Positions 45,030-57,235 of a stretch of 64,000 nucleotides of DNA are shown one piece after another. How positions within the stretch are numbered: the stretch's first letter is position 1; every line of letters starts with the position of its first letter. The notes below the pieces were generated by a model, which was not told the origin of the DNA, searched no databases, and saw only the letters and a list, made by a program, of their open reading frames with translations. Source of the DNA: Lycorma delicatula. Its lineage: Eukaryota > Arthropoda > Insecta > Hemiptera > Fulgoridae. The stretch covers positions 126,121,324-126,185,323 of the forward strand of contig NC_134460.1 of the NCBI RefSeq assembly GCF_047948215.1, given 5' to 3'. The translations under genes were made by a program, and so were the position numbers.

Positions 45030-45168
45030 TTTTTTTTTGCAAGATGATGGGCATCGACTACGGTCATTTTGCCCAATGAGAATGGAAATTTGTAGTGTAT
45101 GAAAAATGCCATGCTTGACCAGGATTTGAATCCAAGACCTCCAGATGAAAGGCTTAGATGCTACTACT
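45030..45168 (-). mobile_element. SINE sharing its 3' tail with the LINE at 3.9 kb
   Basis: On the minus strand the head has a B-box-like GGATTCAAATCC (45133-45122) and GGTCAAGCATGGCATTTTTC, as in the SINE at 364. The 3' part is GGGCAAAATGACC then GTAGTCGATGCCC, followed by a poly(A) seen as the T run 45030-45038. That 3' block matches the end of the LINE copy at 3947 (GGGGCTAATGACCAAAGTAG then TCGATGCCCC). Confidence 0.75.
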
Positions 45169-45853
45169 GTATTGTTTTGTAACTTTTATGATCTGTGGAA
45201 AGTTTATGAATGGCATTTTATCTGTATAATTCACACTCAAAAGTATTCAGCATGTTGCTCTGAGACACTCCTGTTACTGTGGAACCATCAAATTGCAAGG
45301 AGATATTTTATTAATAGCTGTTCTTATTGTTTATTTGAGTTCATGTAACATTACAACAGTTGTAATTAAAAAGGATATGTTAATGATTAATTCATTAAAT
45401 GTGTTAAAAAGGCTTTAAGTAGGAATATTGTATAGAATATCGCAAACAACTGAAATTAAAACAACGTTTTTTTGTTTCATGTTTAGAACATGAAATGACG
45501 CTATTGTGTGAAGACCTGTGATGAAAATAGACTGAAAACAAATATTTAAATATATCAAAAATATTCTACTACCCGTTTTACAGTCGTCAGTATTAAGTTT
45601 GACATTTTTGGTTGTGCTTGAATGCATATTAATCAGAATAGCACATCAGTTTTGAATGATTTTAGTGATGTGCCAGTATTCCCCTTCAATATCAGCTGTG
45701 TAACAGTTCAATACATTCCCTTTGATTCTCATTATGCAACATTGAGGTGAAGTTTTTAATTTACTTAGAAATTGGCAGGTAATAGTTTGCGTGAAATTGA
45801 AGAATTGGTTGTAAAAAAACCAGCCTGTTTAATCTCTGAAATTTGTATAAGGA

Positions 45854-46612
45854 TCAGTTCATTTGAAGTGACCCAAGGGTGGTTGCTTGACCAATTCCAA
45901 AAAAATTGAAACATACACACTTCTTTCCTACATGTCTCAGAACCTTAAAACTAGTTTTTAAAATTTTTTATTTAAGCAGTTTACCTGTGGTGGCCGTTTT
46001 TGTTACATTGCAGATTCCTATTTTTTGGGATTGTAAGGGTTTACAGAAAAAATCATAACAAAAAAAATTATCGGTCCTGGAAGGATGAAACAAAAGAAAT
46101 TTATTCATATTTTCTCTAGGTAAAAGATATGTCCTGTGGTTTATTTACCTATCTCTGTTCTTTCTATGAGAAAATTTCCAATAAAGTTGAACATGAAAAA
46201 TGGTGAAATTTCACTTGGGGAGTTTTTTCAAGAGGCAGGGATGGCTTCCATAATTTGAATTATTTTTTTATACATAGGTATATGTTAGTAGTTTTATTAT
46301 AAATAATATTAATGGTGATGTACTTACCCCAAAGTCATTATGAATTTTCGAAAATAATTTTTTTAAATAATTCAAATTTTGGCTTCAAATAACTGTTGGG
46401 CCTGGTGATAAAAATCTCAAATTTGCACAACTTGCATTAGTTTTGTAGATGTTTACGGCAGATAAAATCGTTTCTAGTGTTTTGTACTAATAAAAAAAGT
46501 TATAACCACTCAAAACTTGAAAAATCTGTTAAAAGCGATGCCATTTTCACTTGCTAAATAAGTTCTCCAAGGGGGTTTCATGTTTTCTTGGTACTTAATA
46601 TTCTTGGTACTT
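45854..46612. repeat. Left long terminal inverted repeat
   Basis: Inverted match to 49995-50672 and to both arms at 62072-63007. Inside it is a short open stretch only; no gene. Confidence 0.8.
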
Positions 46613-47844
46613 ATAATATTTTTATAGTTACTATATTTGAAGTACTTGTTTGAACCATTCAACTGCAGTGTTCATTTTGTAACGGGCGCTTGAAGTGATT
46701 TACAGTCGTCAGGAAAATTCATGTTGCAACATACTTATTTATGCTTGTTTCACCATTTAACTTTGCAGTTACAGACTGGTCAGACTGACATTAGTCACTG
46801 ACGTGTTCACATCTTTACAGTGTCTCAAATTTCATCTTTTGTTTGGAAGTGTTTATTATAAATAAATAAGTTTTACTTAATAATATTATATTTGGAAATT
46901 TTAAAATCAGTTAAATTTTTTTCAAGAAGAAAAAATCTGAATTGGGTGAAAAAGAATATTTGGTATTGGCAGACTTTGTAGTAATTTTTTTCTTTCTTGT
47001 TCAAGATAAGTACAAAGCTTCCATTGGTAAACAGCCAAGCCACAGTTCACCCTTTTGTGTTCTATTTTAAGGAAAATCATTTATTACAACACAAAAGAGT
47101 CTGTATTTTAAGTGATCACTTGAAGTATGATACAGCAACATTTTATTGCTTTAAAAAACGTTTAACAGAACTTATCAAGGAAGTACATCAGAACATTAAA
47201 AAATTCATCAATTTTATTGATGGTGTTTCAAGTCAATATGAAAATTAAAAGGATTTTGCTAATTTTTGCAGTCACAAAAGAGACTTTGACTTTGAAGCAG
47301 AATGGCAATTCTTTGGATCATCCCATGGGAAAAACGCCTGTGATGGTGTGAAAGGAACAACAAAAACGAGAGGTGGCAAAGGCAAGCCTGGAAAGGCCAT
47401 GAAACAGTCAGATATTACATGTTGATGAAATGTATTCATTTTGTAGTCACAAGTTGAAAAACATCAAGTATTTTTTGATTAAATCAGATGAGATAGCTAA
47501 GTTTCAGAAAATGTAAAAAACCGTTTTGATAGCTGTGAAAGAGTTGTTGTTACTGGAAGCTACCACAAGTATGTTCCTGTGTCAGAAGGTGTTGTAAGAT
47601 GTTACTTTACTTCAGACTCCAAGGACTGTGAAGACCATCCTATTCAATTATTATACCACTTTCACTTAAGGAAAAAGACTTGCTTGTGTGTATGAGAGTC
47701 GGTGGTGGATAGAAGTGGTAGATATTAGCCTCGAAAATGACGATGTGCTGGTTGATTTTTTTCATCCAGCTGGACCACGTACATCATTTCAAAAGTCTCA
47801 ACAATACGTGTGGGTATCGATTTGCAAAGTCCTGAGAAAGTCGA

Positions 47845-49595
47845 GTAGAGGATTCCGAGCTGTACGGTTGACGAATTTTTAGCTCTGCGCTGAAGTGTTT
47901 TTTGGACAGGACTTCTGGTGATTTAAGTGATTTGGACACTTGGAAATTGTTGGTGGACATATACTGGACGTGTGTACAAAATTTGGTGAAAATCGGACGA
48001 CGGACTGACCAGTTATTTTGTAAAGTGTTGTTTTTTTTTTTACATGTTAAACTATAGGAGTATAGGTACAACATAACCTATTTCACAGCAGAAATATTCT
48101 AAGTTGGTTGACAAGATCGAACAAGACAGTGACGTCATCAATATAGAGACAAACAAGGACTTATACAAATTTTCGCAATTTATACTGGTGAGTAGGCTGA
48201 AATATTCTAAGTGCTAGCTAGTACGATTATTAGGGGGAAACTGCAAACTCCTATTTCCCTGCAGTCCTTCCAAATTTGTTCAAACCCTTTTGGATCTCCA
48301 TCTATCCCGACTCCCTCGACCCCCTTACCCCCCAAATCCGACCCCGGAGGGATACATTTTCGGATCCCCTCATAAAAACCCTTACAAAATAGTCTTGTGG
48401 GGAGTCTAATTACGCGGAATTGGGCGCTCAAACGCCGACAATTATTTGAAGATACCGTGTGATGGAGAGGCGTAGTTCCTTAAAATCAGAAGAAATGGAA
48501 GTTCCTGGCACTTCTAAACTGTCGATCATGGTGAAGAAGACTGAAGCTAAGTCTGCTAAGAAGAGAATCCGACCGTCGTCGTCTGAGGAAGAGGACGTGA
48601 GTCCGGGGAGCATGGATCAGCTGGGAATGTGTTTATTTACGTTGAAGCAACACTTAGGTGCTGGACTACAGAAGCATATAATCGACCACGAAAAGGAGCT
48701 TATCAGAATATTTAAAGATCTGCAGGGGCTTAAGGAAATGTCGCCTCCTTTAGTTAGCATAACACAGGTGACTCAGACTGAGGAAATCTGGGGCAGAAAC
48801 ATGACCAAAATCATGGAGGAAGATATTGATGACTGGTGACCAGACGTTGGCCAGCGGAGACGTTAAAAAACCTGAGATACATTAAGAAAGTGGCGGAAGG
48901 TGACGTGGCGCAGTTGTACGATGTATCGGGGCGACAAACTGAGGGATGATCAGTACTACAGACCGGTGTTGTAATGGAGTTATTGCGAAAGCTTGAAATT
49001 AAGCCCGGAGATGTTACACGGGGTGGTGCAACAATTATGGGTAGAGGTGCGCCAGCTGTGAGCAAGACGCTTTATATAGTGCACTACGCATTGGTGGACG
49101 ACACTGGCTGCGATACAGCAGGGGATTAGAGCGATTTTAAATGAAACGACGAAGGTGTGTCACGAACACGGGGGCGGGGTCGACGTAGAGTCCATAGTAG
49201 AGACCATGCTGGCAAGTGAGGAGAATTTTTACTCGATTGCAACATTTGTGTTGGGGATACTATTAGAAAAAGAGATGGAAATGAGGGGGTGAGAGGCAGC
49301 CTCGATTGGAGTCATCATCTGTCCGTGGGAACGTGTTACATGGGTGGGCGGTGGTGATGAAGGTCGGGGACTCACGAGCCCCTGAGCTATTAAGACTAAG
49401 ATCCGGCAGGGGTTCCCCTTGGGGTTACTTTAGTCAGAGGCAGGCACATAAGACCAAGACCTGGTTGTGAAGGTGGGGTGGCTGGGAACGGCATAGCCGG
49501 GCCTAGTTGCCTGCCCTCGAGGTTAGAGGCGAAGGCACTTCCTGGAGCTGTGTAATACTTTAATGCATATCCAGTTTTGGGAAACGGGAGAAAAA
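47845..49595 (+). mobile_element. ORF1-only LINE copy inserted in the transposase
   Basis: Flanked by AAAGTCCTGAGAAAGTCGA (47826-47844) and AAAGTCCTGAGGAAGTTGA (49596-49614), 17 of 19 identical. A poly(A) run (about 49591-49595, merging with the duplication) marks the 3' end, so the insertion is in + sense. The 5' part (to 48461) is UTR, ORF1 starts at 48462, and a GC-rich 3' region runs from about 49140. No ORF2 is found. Confidence 0.85.
48462..49290 (+). pseudogene. LINE ORF1-like gene, frameshifted
   Basis: Open from ATG 48462 to 48839 (MERRSSLKSEEMEVPGTSK, then KKRIRPSSSEEEDVSPG and LKQHLGAGLQKHIIDHEKEL). After a frame change near 48840 the sequence continues WPAETLKNLRYIKKVAEGD, VVMELLRKLEIKPGDVTRGG and, in another frame, ILNETTKVCHEHGGGVDVES and FYSIATFVLGILLEKEMEMR (to about 49290). 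There is a Ser/Glu-rich N-terminus and a putative coiled segment. No zinc knuckle is seen, so it differs from the ORF1 at 4101. Identification as ORF1 rests mainly on position in the element. Confidence 0.55.
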
Positions 49596-49994
49596 AAAGT
49601 CCTGAGGAAGTTGACATTACTTGGAGCTAACTACAGTAATGGGTCATTCTCACACATCTTCAACAGAGTTATTAGGAGAGATATCACAGCTGTTGGTTAA
49701 CCACACTTAATAATAAACTTTCATTGCTACAAGAAAGGCTATTTCATTGAAGAATAATTAAAATTTTGCTACAATTTATTTTTTCTTAAATAGTGTTTAC
49801 AAAAATAAACCCATATAAAAACAAAATGAATTCTTGAAAAAAGATGTAGGCTACTCATTGAAATCTCAGTTTGGGTAAGTTTTACAAGGATTTTTGAATC
49901 AAAATTGCATTAAGTTACTGGTATTGGTTAAGTTATCATTAAATTATGACCTATCATTAATAATTTTAAAAAAAAAACTATTTTATAAATATTG

Positions 49995-50672
49995 AAACAT
50001 CAACTTCACCAACAGGGGCTAAATATAAAAAATATGAAGTGCAAAGAAGACAAGAAACCCCCATGGCACTTATTTAGGGAGTCAAAATGGTATCACTTTT
50101 TACAGATTTTTCATGATTTTTGAGAGGTTGTAACCATTTTATTTGTACAATACCCAAGAAATTTTTTTATTTTCCAGATTTTTATGACCAGCCCCATCAG
50201 AGTTATTAGAATTTTAAAAAAAATTAGTTTTCAAAAATTCATAAAAAAATAAATAATTCAAACTGTGTATGCCATCCCTTCCTCTGGAAAAATATTACCA
50301 AAAGTGAAATTTCACCATTTTTCATGTTCAACTTTATTGGTAATTTTCTCATAGAAAGAAGATAGATAGGTAAATAAACCACTGGACCAATCTTTTACGT
50401 TGTGAAAATATGAATAAATTTCTTTTGTTTCATCCTTCGAGGACCAGTAGTTTTTTAGTTGTGGTTTTTTCCGTAAGCCGTTACATCACAAAATAGGTGT
50501 GCGCACCGTAACAAGAATGGCCGCCACAGTTAAAAATTGCTTAAATAAAAAATTTAAAAAAAATAGTTTTAAGATACTGGAACATGTTGGAAACAAGTGG
50601 GTAAGTTAAAATTTTTTTGCAATTGCTCAAGCAACCAGCTTATGTTTTTTTGGGTCACTTCAAATGGATAAG
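49995..50672. repeat. Right long terminal inverted repeat
   Basis: Reverse complement of 45854-46612, diverged by scattered substitutions and small indels. Confidence 0.8.
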
Positions 50673-53600
50673 TGTGTTGCATTGCTGTAGTAAAATTTGT
50701 GTTTGGAGTCTTTTACATATCTATCTGGATTACTGGTTAATGTGATATTTTTTGTTTGCCTCATTATTGCTTTTTTATTTTAAATATTATTTTAATTATT
50801 TTCTGTAAATTTGTTTTTTCAGTAATAGTTGTCACTTAAAAAAGCATTTGTCGCTTAGCCATCTTAATTTTTGAAATTCCTCACAATTACGTTAGTTATG
50901 ACGTTGCTGTATATAAATTAATGAGTATTTTGTTCTGATAGGTACATAATGATACTTGATGTATGTACATAAATATACTTTCTGAATGGATAGGTTTGGT
51001 ACTCCATGGATAGAATATAACTGCTCCAGGATTTGTCTAAATAATCCAAAGAAATAATGATAAAACAATGATATTGTAGAATATATAATTAGTTAACAAA
51101 ATAAAAAAGAAATGGCTGAAATCCATAATTATAATTTATAGTATAAAATACATTCTTTTTGTTTGTTTTTTTACCCATGTATATAGTAACCAGATCCTGT
51201 TGAATCACAGAGTACCGGTCATAACAGTTAATCTGCAGGAGTGCTAGCAAACCTTTTATTTGGGTACTACTGACATTTTTTGTTAAACTGTAAAATTATT
51301 AAAGATAAAGCAGTCAACTGCTACATTCTGTCTCAAATGTATGTTATATAACACTTAAAAAGGGTCATATTTTTACCAAGGTAGTTTTTTCAGTGTTTCT
51401 AAAGGTTAATTTTTTTCATAGATTACAGCTATTAGGTCAGAAAAAAATGTCAAAATAGCGCTAGATTTTACCCTTTTACCCTTGACTGAAAGAGATGACT
51501 GAAATACCTTCTGGTTGTGAAGAAGAAAACGTTTTTGTTTTTTGGATATTCACTTGTGTGCTTTTACGATTTAACAAAAAGCTTTCATCAAACTTTTAAA
51601 AACCAAAACGTAATTGAAATTTGTAGTGTTAGATTTATATTAACACCTACTATAATTTATAATTTTATCCTTGATGATAAACTTGGTTGATAAGTGCCAG
51701 TCATAATATGGGGTAGATTTATTTATTCTGTAGCATACTTTTTATGAGTGATCCAGCTGTTAGTAGGCAAAAGTAGTGTATATTTCTGAAAGAGAAAGGA
51801 ACTGTAACTTGTAAGACTTGGCATTGCCTCTTTTTGATGTAAGTTCATAGTATGTCTCTCCTATAATACATTGGCTTTAGGAGTTAGTGGCAGCAGCATT
51901 TGGGAGCTCAATACAGCTTTGTGCTGATGGCTGTGTGACTGTATTCATACATAAATTAATAAAAGTTGTAAATGAATTATTAAATGTCACTAATTATATT
52001 TTTTCTGTTCATTTGAATGCAAAGGAACATCAATAGAACTCTCATTTATGTGTATAAACAAATTTTGTATTTGTGTTGTTTGAACTACATTAGATTTTTT
52101 ATGCTTAAAATTATTTACTTAATAGATAATTTACTTATGAAAATTGTTTATTTACAGTCAACTTAAATTTGTTTTAATTGCTCAATCAATTAAAGTCTAT
52201 AGGAATTGTTCTAAGACAGAATGAAACAAGTTGACATTAAATATAACGACTCATGTAAGTGTGTGCATGCATGGGTGTGCTTTTTTATTCAAAAAAATAT
52301 AATTAATTATAGATAACAAACTTCACCTATGAACCCACAAAAATAGCAGGCTTAATTTAACTTACTGATTTATACAAAAGGCATTTTGATTACATAGATT
52401 TATCATCAGTTATTAAAATATTGTATCAAATAACGAATTACCTTTGTTGTAAAAGTTGATAGACATGATCTAGTATCAGTTTTGATCGTAACTCATAACT
52501 AGCTATTTCTGATACAGTTTCCATGATTTTGGCCTTGTTCTATGTTATATATTAAGTGCAGTGTATGTTACATAAAAATATTATATCAAAAGATAATTCT
52601 TTTTACCTTTTTTATTGCAAAGATTTATGAGAGATTTTTTGATAATAATTTGTTAAAACCTTTAATTTTTTACTATAGTTTTTTTGTGAATTTAGTTGAA
52701 ACAAAATATTTTGTATGCAAACTGAGAGAGAATATTGGTGATTTTATGGTTTCTGTATTTTAAATAGAATACATATATAAATCACGTATACTTAAAAAGG
52801 ATTATATATGTTATATTGATTTATACATTGGGTTATTGTACTTGAATGTATTGTTATTTTGTTTATTTAATTATTACTGTGTACTATGTTAATGTAACTT
52901 GATTAATAACTTGTTAAGGTATGCATTTTGGGTCTCTGTATTAATAGAACAGACTTTTTGTTTTTTGGGTTTTTTAAAAAAAAAATATTTTATAATAAAA
53001 CATACAATGTTAATATAATTAGAAAAAAGTTCCTATGAAATAGAGACAGGTCACTGAAATGGCAGGTGATACAACCCTGCAAGAGGCTCCTTTTATTTAT
53101 CACAGAGCCTGTTGTATATTGAACATCACTCCTTTAAGAGAAGGCTATGTTAACCAGTACCTTTTGTATCTGATCATGACATGAGTTACAGGTTGTTATA
53201 AAATTTAACTCATTATTTAAAGCAACAAATTAATGTATTCCTTACCAAGAAACGGAATGAAATAAAATATTAAGCAGAGGGAAAGTAGGTAGTACAGTTT
53301 AAAAATTTAACTATAGTATGTGTCATAAATAAAAAGCCTGTGTTGAAATTGTTATAGCTTACAAATCACTTTATGTAGGAAGTTGAGTTTTATGCAGATT
53401 ATTTTTTTTGTGTTGTTTTTGATTTCTCATTTTATTTGAATAAAATTTGTCCAGGAATTTGCAAATTACAAATAAAAAAATACCTCATTTTCCACCTTAG
53501 TTTGTGGTAGTCTTAACTTGCATGTTCTATATTATTAATTAACAGATAAAAAAAATGAATATATTTAATACAAGATTTATCTCCTAATTTAGTTTTTTAA

Positions 53601-55070
53601 GTAATAATTTTTCTGATTGTCAGTTTCTTTATAACAGCTATTTTAAAAAAATTTCTGTTTCAAGCTCAATAAAGATAGGAGGAGGCTTGTTTTGCACTGA
53701 AGTATGTGTTGATATATGAATATTATTTCACATGTGTATATTATTTCATATGTGCTCATAGTGGATATTATTTCACTTAACAACAGGATCGAGTGAATTT
53801 TATGAGGGAAAAAGATTTTGTTTAAACAGGCAGAAATTACAGCCAACTGTAAGGAATGAGTTGTTTGCTTCATATATGTGTACAATAGAGTGCAGCAATT
53901 GTACTTGTTTTTAGAGCCATTTCATTGTGGAGCATTATAAAGCAACTATTTTTCAAAAGTTTTCTGTAATTTTATTTTTTCAGTAAATTGGAACATAAAA
54001 TTAAAGCAGAAAGAACAAGATTTAATCCCTATTAAATCTTGCACTTAGTAAAACCAAGTTTTTTCAAAAGTAGGTCCTAAGTTATTAATCTTCAGAAGTG
54101 TGTTGTGTTTCATGATGAATATTTTTAAATATGTAAGTTAATTTACATAATTTTAACACTATGATTTAAGTTTGTATTTACTGTTTATTGTAAAGTATTA
54201 TGTTATGATATTTAATATTATATTTATTTTGAATCAGAAATATAATTTTTTTTTATTTGGGTTATTCAAGGTAATGAAACATACATTAAGTATATATAAA
54301 TAAATTTGGAATTAAATTGAATAGTTTTGCTTCATTTATACTTGGGTATTGCTAATCTGACTATTTAAATAAAGATAGTGTTTCTACATTTAGAGGGAGT
54401 CATAAAAAATAATCTGCTGACTTAAATGAAATGAGTTTTATGCATTTTTTTAAAGAGTAAAGAATAGTTATGGTAGATGTCAATATTCTGGGTCAAGAAG
54501 GGATGAGGCCATAAGATCCTTTTTTGGTTTTGTTTGGTTTTAAATAAACAGATGTTTATGTAGTTGCTAAGGAATTATTTACAATGTAACCAAGGAGATG
54601 TTTTTGAATTTTACTGTCTATTTTGTTACCATTGAATCAGTATTGATTGGTTCTTTAGTTAATATTGTATAGTTTTATAAGAGATTAGGAAACAATTTGT
54701 CATGATATTTACTGCATTGCCCTGATTTATTTCATTACTTAACTCCCCAGATTTATATATTTACATCAAAATATTACATCAGAAATATAAAGAGTTAGTT
54801 AACCGACCAGTTTCAGAATTTTTTTAATTTGCATTAAGACATTTGTGACTTGAAAAGCTTTTATAACATGCACTTCTCAGGTTTTTATCATCCCCAAGTG
54901 GGCTATTAGATGCATTTCTAGTACCACTTTATATTACTTTTAACAGATTTACCATAATTGAAATCATTTCAGTGAATGAGAGTAAAGCACTATAAGATAC
55001 TACTATATGCTGTGTGGTTGACTGTAGTAGAAATGTTGATTACATTCTTATTTGATTTTTTAAAATAAGC
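50673..55070. other. AT-rich stretch with no recognised gene
   Basis: No exon, transposon domain or array is supported. ORFs at 52542 and 53643 look random. Confidence 0.5.
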
Positions 55071-55110
<40 letters not shown>

Positions 55111-55183
55111 CTCTCTCTCTCTCCCTCTCACCCTCTCTCCCTCTCTCCCCTCCCCCCTCCCCCCTCCCCCATCCCCCTTCCAT
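55071..55183. repeat. (CA)n followed by a polypyrimidine C/T tract
   Basis: CA repeats (to about 55101) lead into about 75 bases almost purely of C and T, ending CCCCTCCCCCATCCCCCTTCC. The purine strand is G-rich, so triplex or quadruplex forms are possible. Confidence 0.9.
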
Positions 55184-55632
55184 TTTGGAGAGAAGTAATT
55201 GGCCTCTTATTTAATAATTCCTAATATCTGTTAAGTGTTGGCAATACACTCAAAGTTAAGCAATGGAATGAAATGTGTAATTAAAATTATTTATAATTTT
55301 TATGTGGTTATTTTCTTTAGCCTGTAGGATTTCTTTTAGATTTTATCATTCGCATATAGTTAGCAAATAGATTATATAATGCCTCAGCAAGGAATTTCTC
55401 TAGAAAATATTAACTGCCCTTTTTTGTTCAGGCTTTTTTGTTTTAACTAATGGATCTTTAACTGTTTGGATCGATGAGCTAAATACAGACTAACATTAAG
55501 TTCATTTTGAATTTTTTGAATGCTGCAGCAGCTGCTTGGTAATAAACTTAAAATTAATTTTTTCCTGGATTGATGTAACTGTTTTCATTTTATTCTTATT
55601 TTAATGATGTTTAACAATTTTTTTTTATAAAA

Positions 55633-56868
55633 GGGTCAGTCAAATATAAACCAAACTTTTATTTTCGTGGGTCGCATCTGAACATGAGTTAGCTGTCATG
55701 GGGGGATTGTCTCAGTGGAGATATACGGAGGAGATGGATTCTCCAGGTGCCTCAGCAATCAGATCTGTTTGGTCATCTCAAAGCTAGATGTTCCATTTTC
55801 AGTTATGCAGTGAAATATTTGGAAGTTTCTCATGAATGAGGCTATAAAACCTGAAATTTTGACTAGACTGCATGCATAGTTTGAGGATATGGCATTTCTA
55901 CCAACCCAAAACTTCAACTGGGCCAAAAATTTAAAGAAGGGTGTGAAGCTGTAGAAAATTAGTTACAATAGGCATTCAAGGACAAATGTGACAGATAACA
56001 ACATTCGATTGATCTGTAACTATTGAAGATAGATCATTGGAGCAATGGCCAATTGCTTCAGAAGTGGTTATTGGTCATGAAAGTGCCTGTTCCATTATCA
56101 CTCAACAACTTAGGTTATGCAATGTCTTTCATAAGGTTTCACAAGGCTTTTGACCCAAAATCAGAAACAGGTAACAGAAATTTGTCAAGGGTTCCTGGAC
56201 TGATTTTGAACAGAGGGAAATAATTTTTTCCATTGAATAATCACATCTGATGAGACATGGTTTCACCATTGCACTCCCAAGTCGACATCTGCGAGTATGG
56301 AGTGGTGTAGGAATGGAGAGCCTTGCACTGTAAAAGTAAAAACATATCTGTCAACTGAAAAATTTCTCCAAACCGTCTTTTGCAACTGGAAAGGCGTATT
56401 GCTTGTCAGTTTTCTCCATGAACTTACTGTGAATGTTGTATACTATAATAAGCCTTAAGTCAAAGTGAATGTTGCCTACAGATACTAATGCAATGTCAGC
56501 CAATCAGAGATGTGACTTTGCTTCATTGATAGCTCAGACCTCTCACAAAGGACTTGAAAAAAAGTGGACAAAATGAGAACATCCCCATTTCATATAGCCC
56601 AGATTTATTCCCTGCGATTTTTTTTGTTTGGGTCATTGAAGATTGCAGGATATTGATTCCAAGAGTGACAGTGAACTAGAGAAATTTATTCCCAATTGGC
56701 TCATGACATGTCCTCAAAATTTTTATGAAGAAGGGCTCCACCATCTCTCCACACATTAGAAAAAAGTTATAACTTCTTTAAGACTAGTAAAGCAATAAGT
56801 ATATTGAATTTTTATTCTGTATTAATAATAAATATTTAAAACAAAGTCCAGTTTATATTTGATTGACC
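55633..56868 (+). mobile_element. Mariner-type element relic
   Basis: Terminal inverted repeats: GGGTCAGTCAAATATAAACC at the left, and GTTTATATTTGATTGACC at the right end. The size (1.24 kb) fits a full-length mariner. A flanking TA pair is not clear on both sides. Confidence 0.8.
55795..56760 (+). pseudogene. Mariner transposase (SETMAR-like type), inactivated
   Basis: Broken frames give WKFLMNEAIKPEILTRLHA (N-terminal region), QWPIASEVVIGHESACSII, TSDETWFHHCTPKSTSASME (first catalytic D), FLHELTVNVVYYN, the region MPIRDVTLLH, where the second D is lost in stops, and IPCDFFCLGH (third D kept). The end fits the usual FYEEGLHHLSTH-type C-terminus (about 56730-56757). Stops and frameshifts occur throughout; not functional. 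Confidence 0.8.
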
Positions 56869-57209
56869 AAGCATCTTTTTTTTCTATTTATTAGTTTTGA
56901 AATTTATTAATAAGATCACCATTCTGTAATAATTCTAATAATAATAGGTTTAGCTGTTACTTCCACTGTTATTGCAACTTTGATTTAGCGTTGTTCTTCA
57001 GAAAGGTAATTCGATTAATGAATTCATTTCTCTTCTTGTATAATACTTGGCAACCTCTGGTGATTATTACTGTAGATTCCTAACACCATGTCATTCTTTC
57101 TGTTCACTATGTGAGTATATACTTTGTTTCATTCATACTGTGTTTATTGTGGTATTCTAGAGTTAAATTTATCTTAGTTATGTGCAGGATGTTAGAAATT
57201 TTGAATATA

Positions 57210-57235
57210 ACCTATGGTGACTGATCACCATAGGT
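57210..57235. repeat. Perfect 11-bp hairpin
   Basis: ACCTATGGTGA, loop CTGA, TCACCATAGGT. Could fold as a tight hairpin in RNA or DNA. Confidence 0.8.

Larger units (their letters stand above)
46925..49740 (+). pseudogene. Decayed transposase of the long-TIR element, split by a LINE
   Basis: In order: GEKEYLVLADF (about 46940), then NSQATVHPFVFYFKENHLLQ, VCILSDHLKYDTATFYCF, FINFIDGVSSQYEN, and, after a stop at 47246, KDFANFCSHKRDF, EAEWQFFGSSHGKNACDGV (to about 47360). This D...D/SHGK...CDG layout is a DNA-transposon protein type seen in many insect genomes. Past more stops come SYHKYVPVSEGVVRCYF and SRWWIEVVDISLENDDVLVD, and YVWVSICKVLRK (to 47844). The frame resumes after the LINE with LTLLGANYSNGSF (from about 49615). 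D of LSDHL and D of FIDGV may be active-site residues, by inference. It is disabled by several stops and frameshifts. Confidence 0.8.
45854..50672 (+). mobile_element. DNA transposon with ~700-bp terminal inverted repeats
   Basis: The left arm (45854-46612) and right arm (about 49995-50672) are inverted copies. The left starts TCAGTTCATTTGAAGTGACC and the right reads GGGTCACTTCAAATGG before its end. Shared inner blocks include CATGTCTCAGAACCTTAAAA, GGTCCTGGAAGGATGAAACA, AGTTGAACATGAAAAATGGT and CCAAGGGGGTTTCATG-type sequence. Between the arms are a decayed transposase and a 1.75-kb LINE insertion, so the original element was about 3.05 kb. No matching target duplication remains. The same ends form the foldback element at 62072. 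Superfamily not assigned. Confidence 0.85.
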
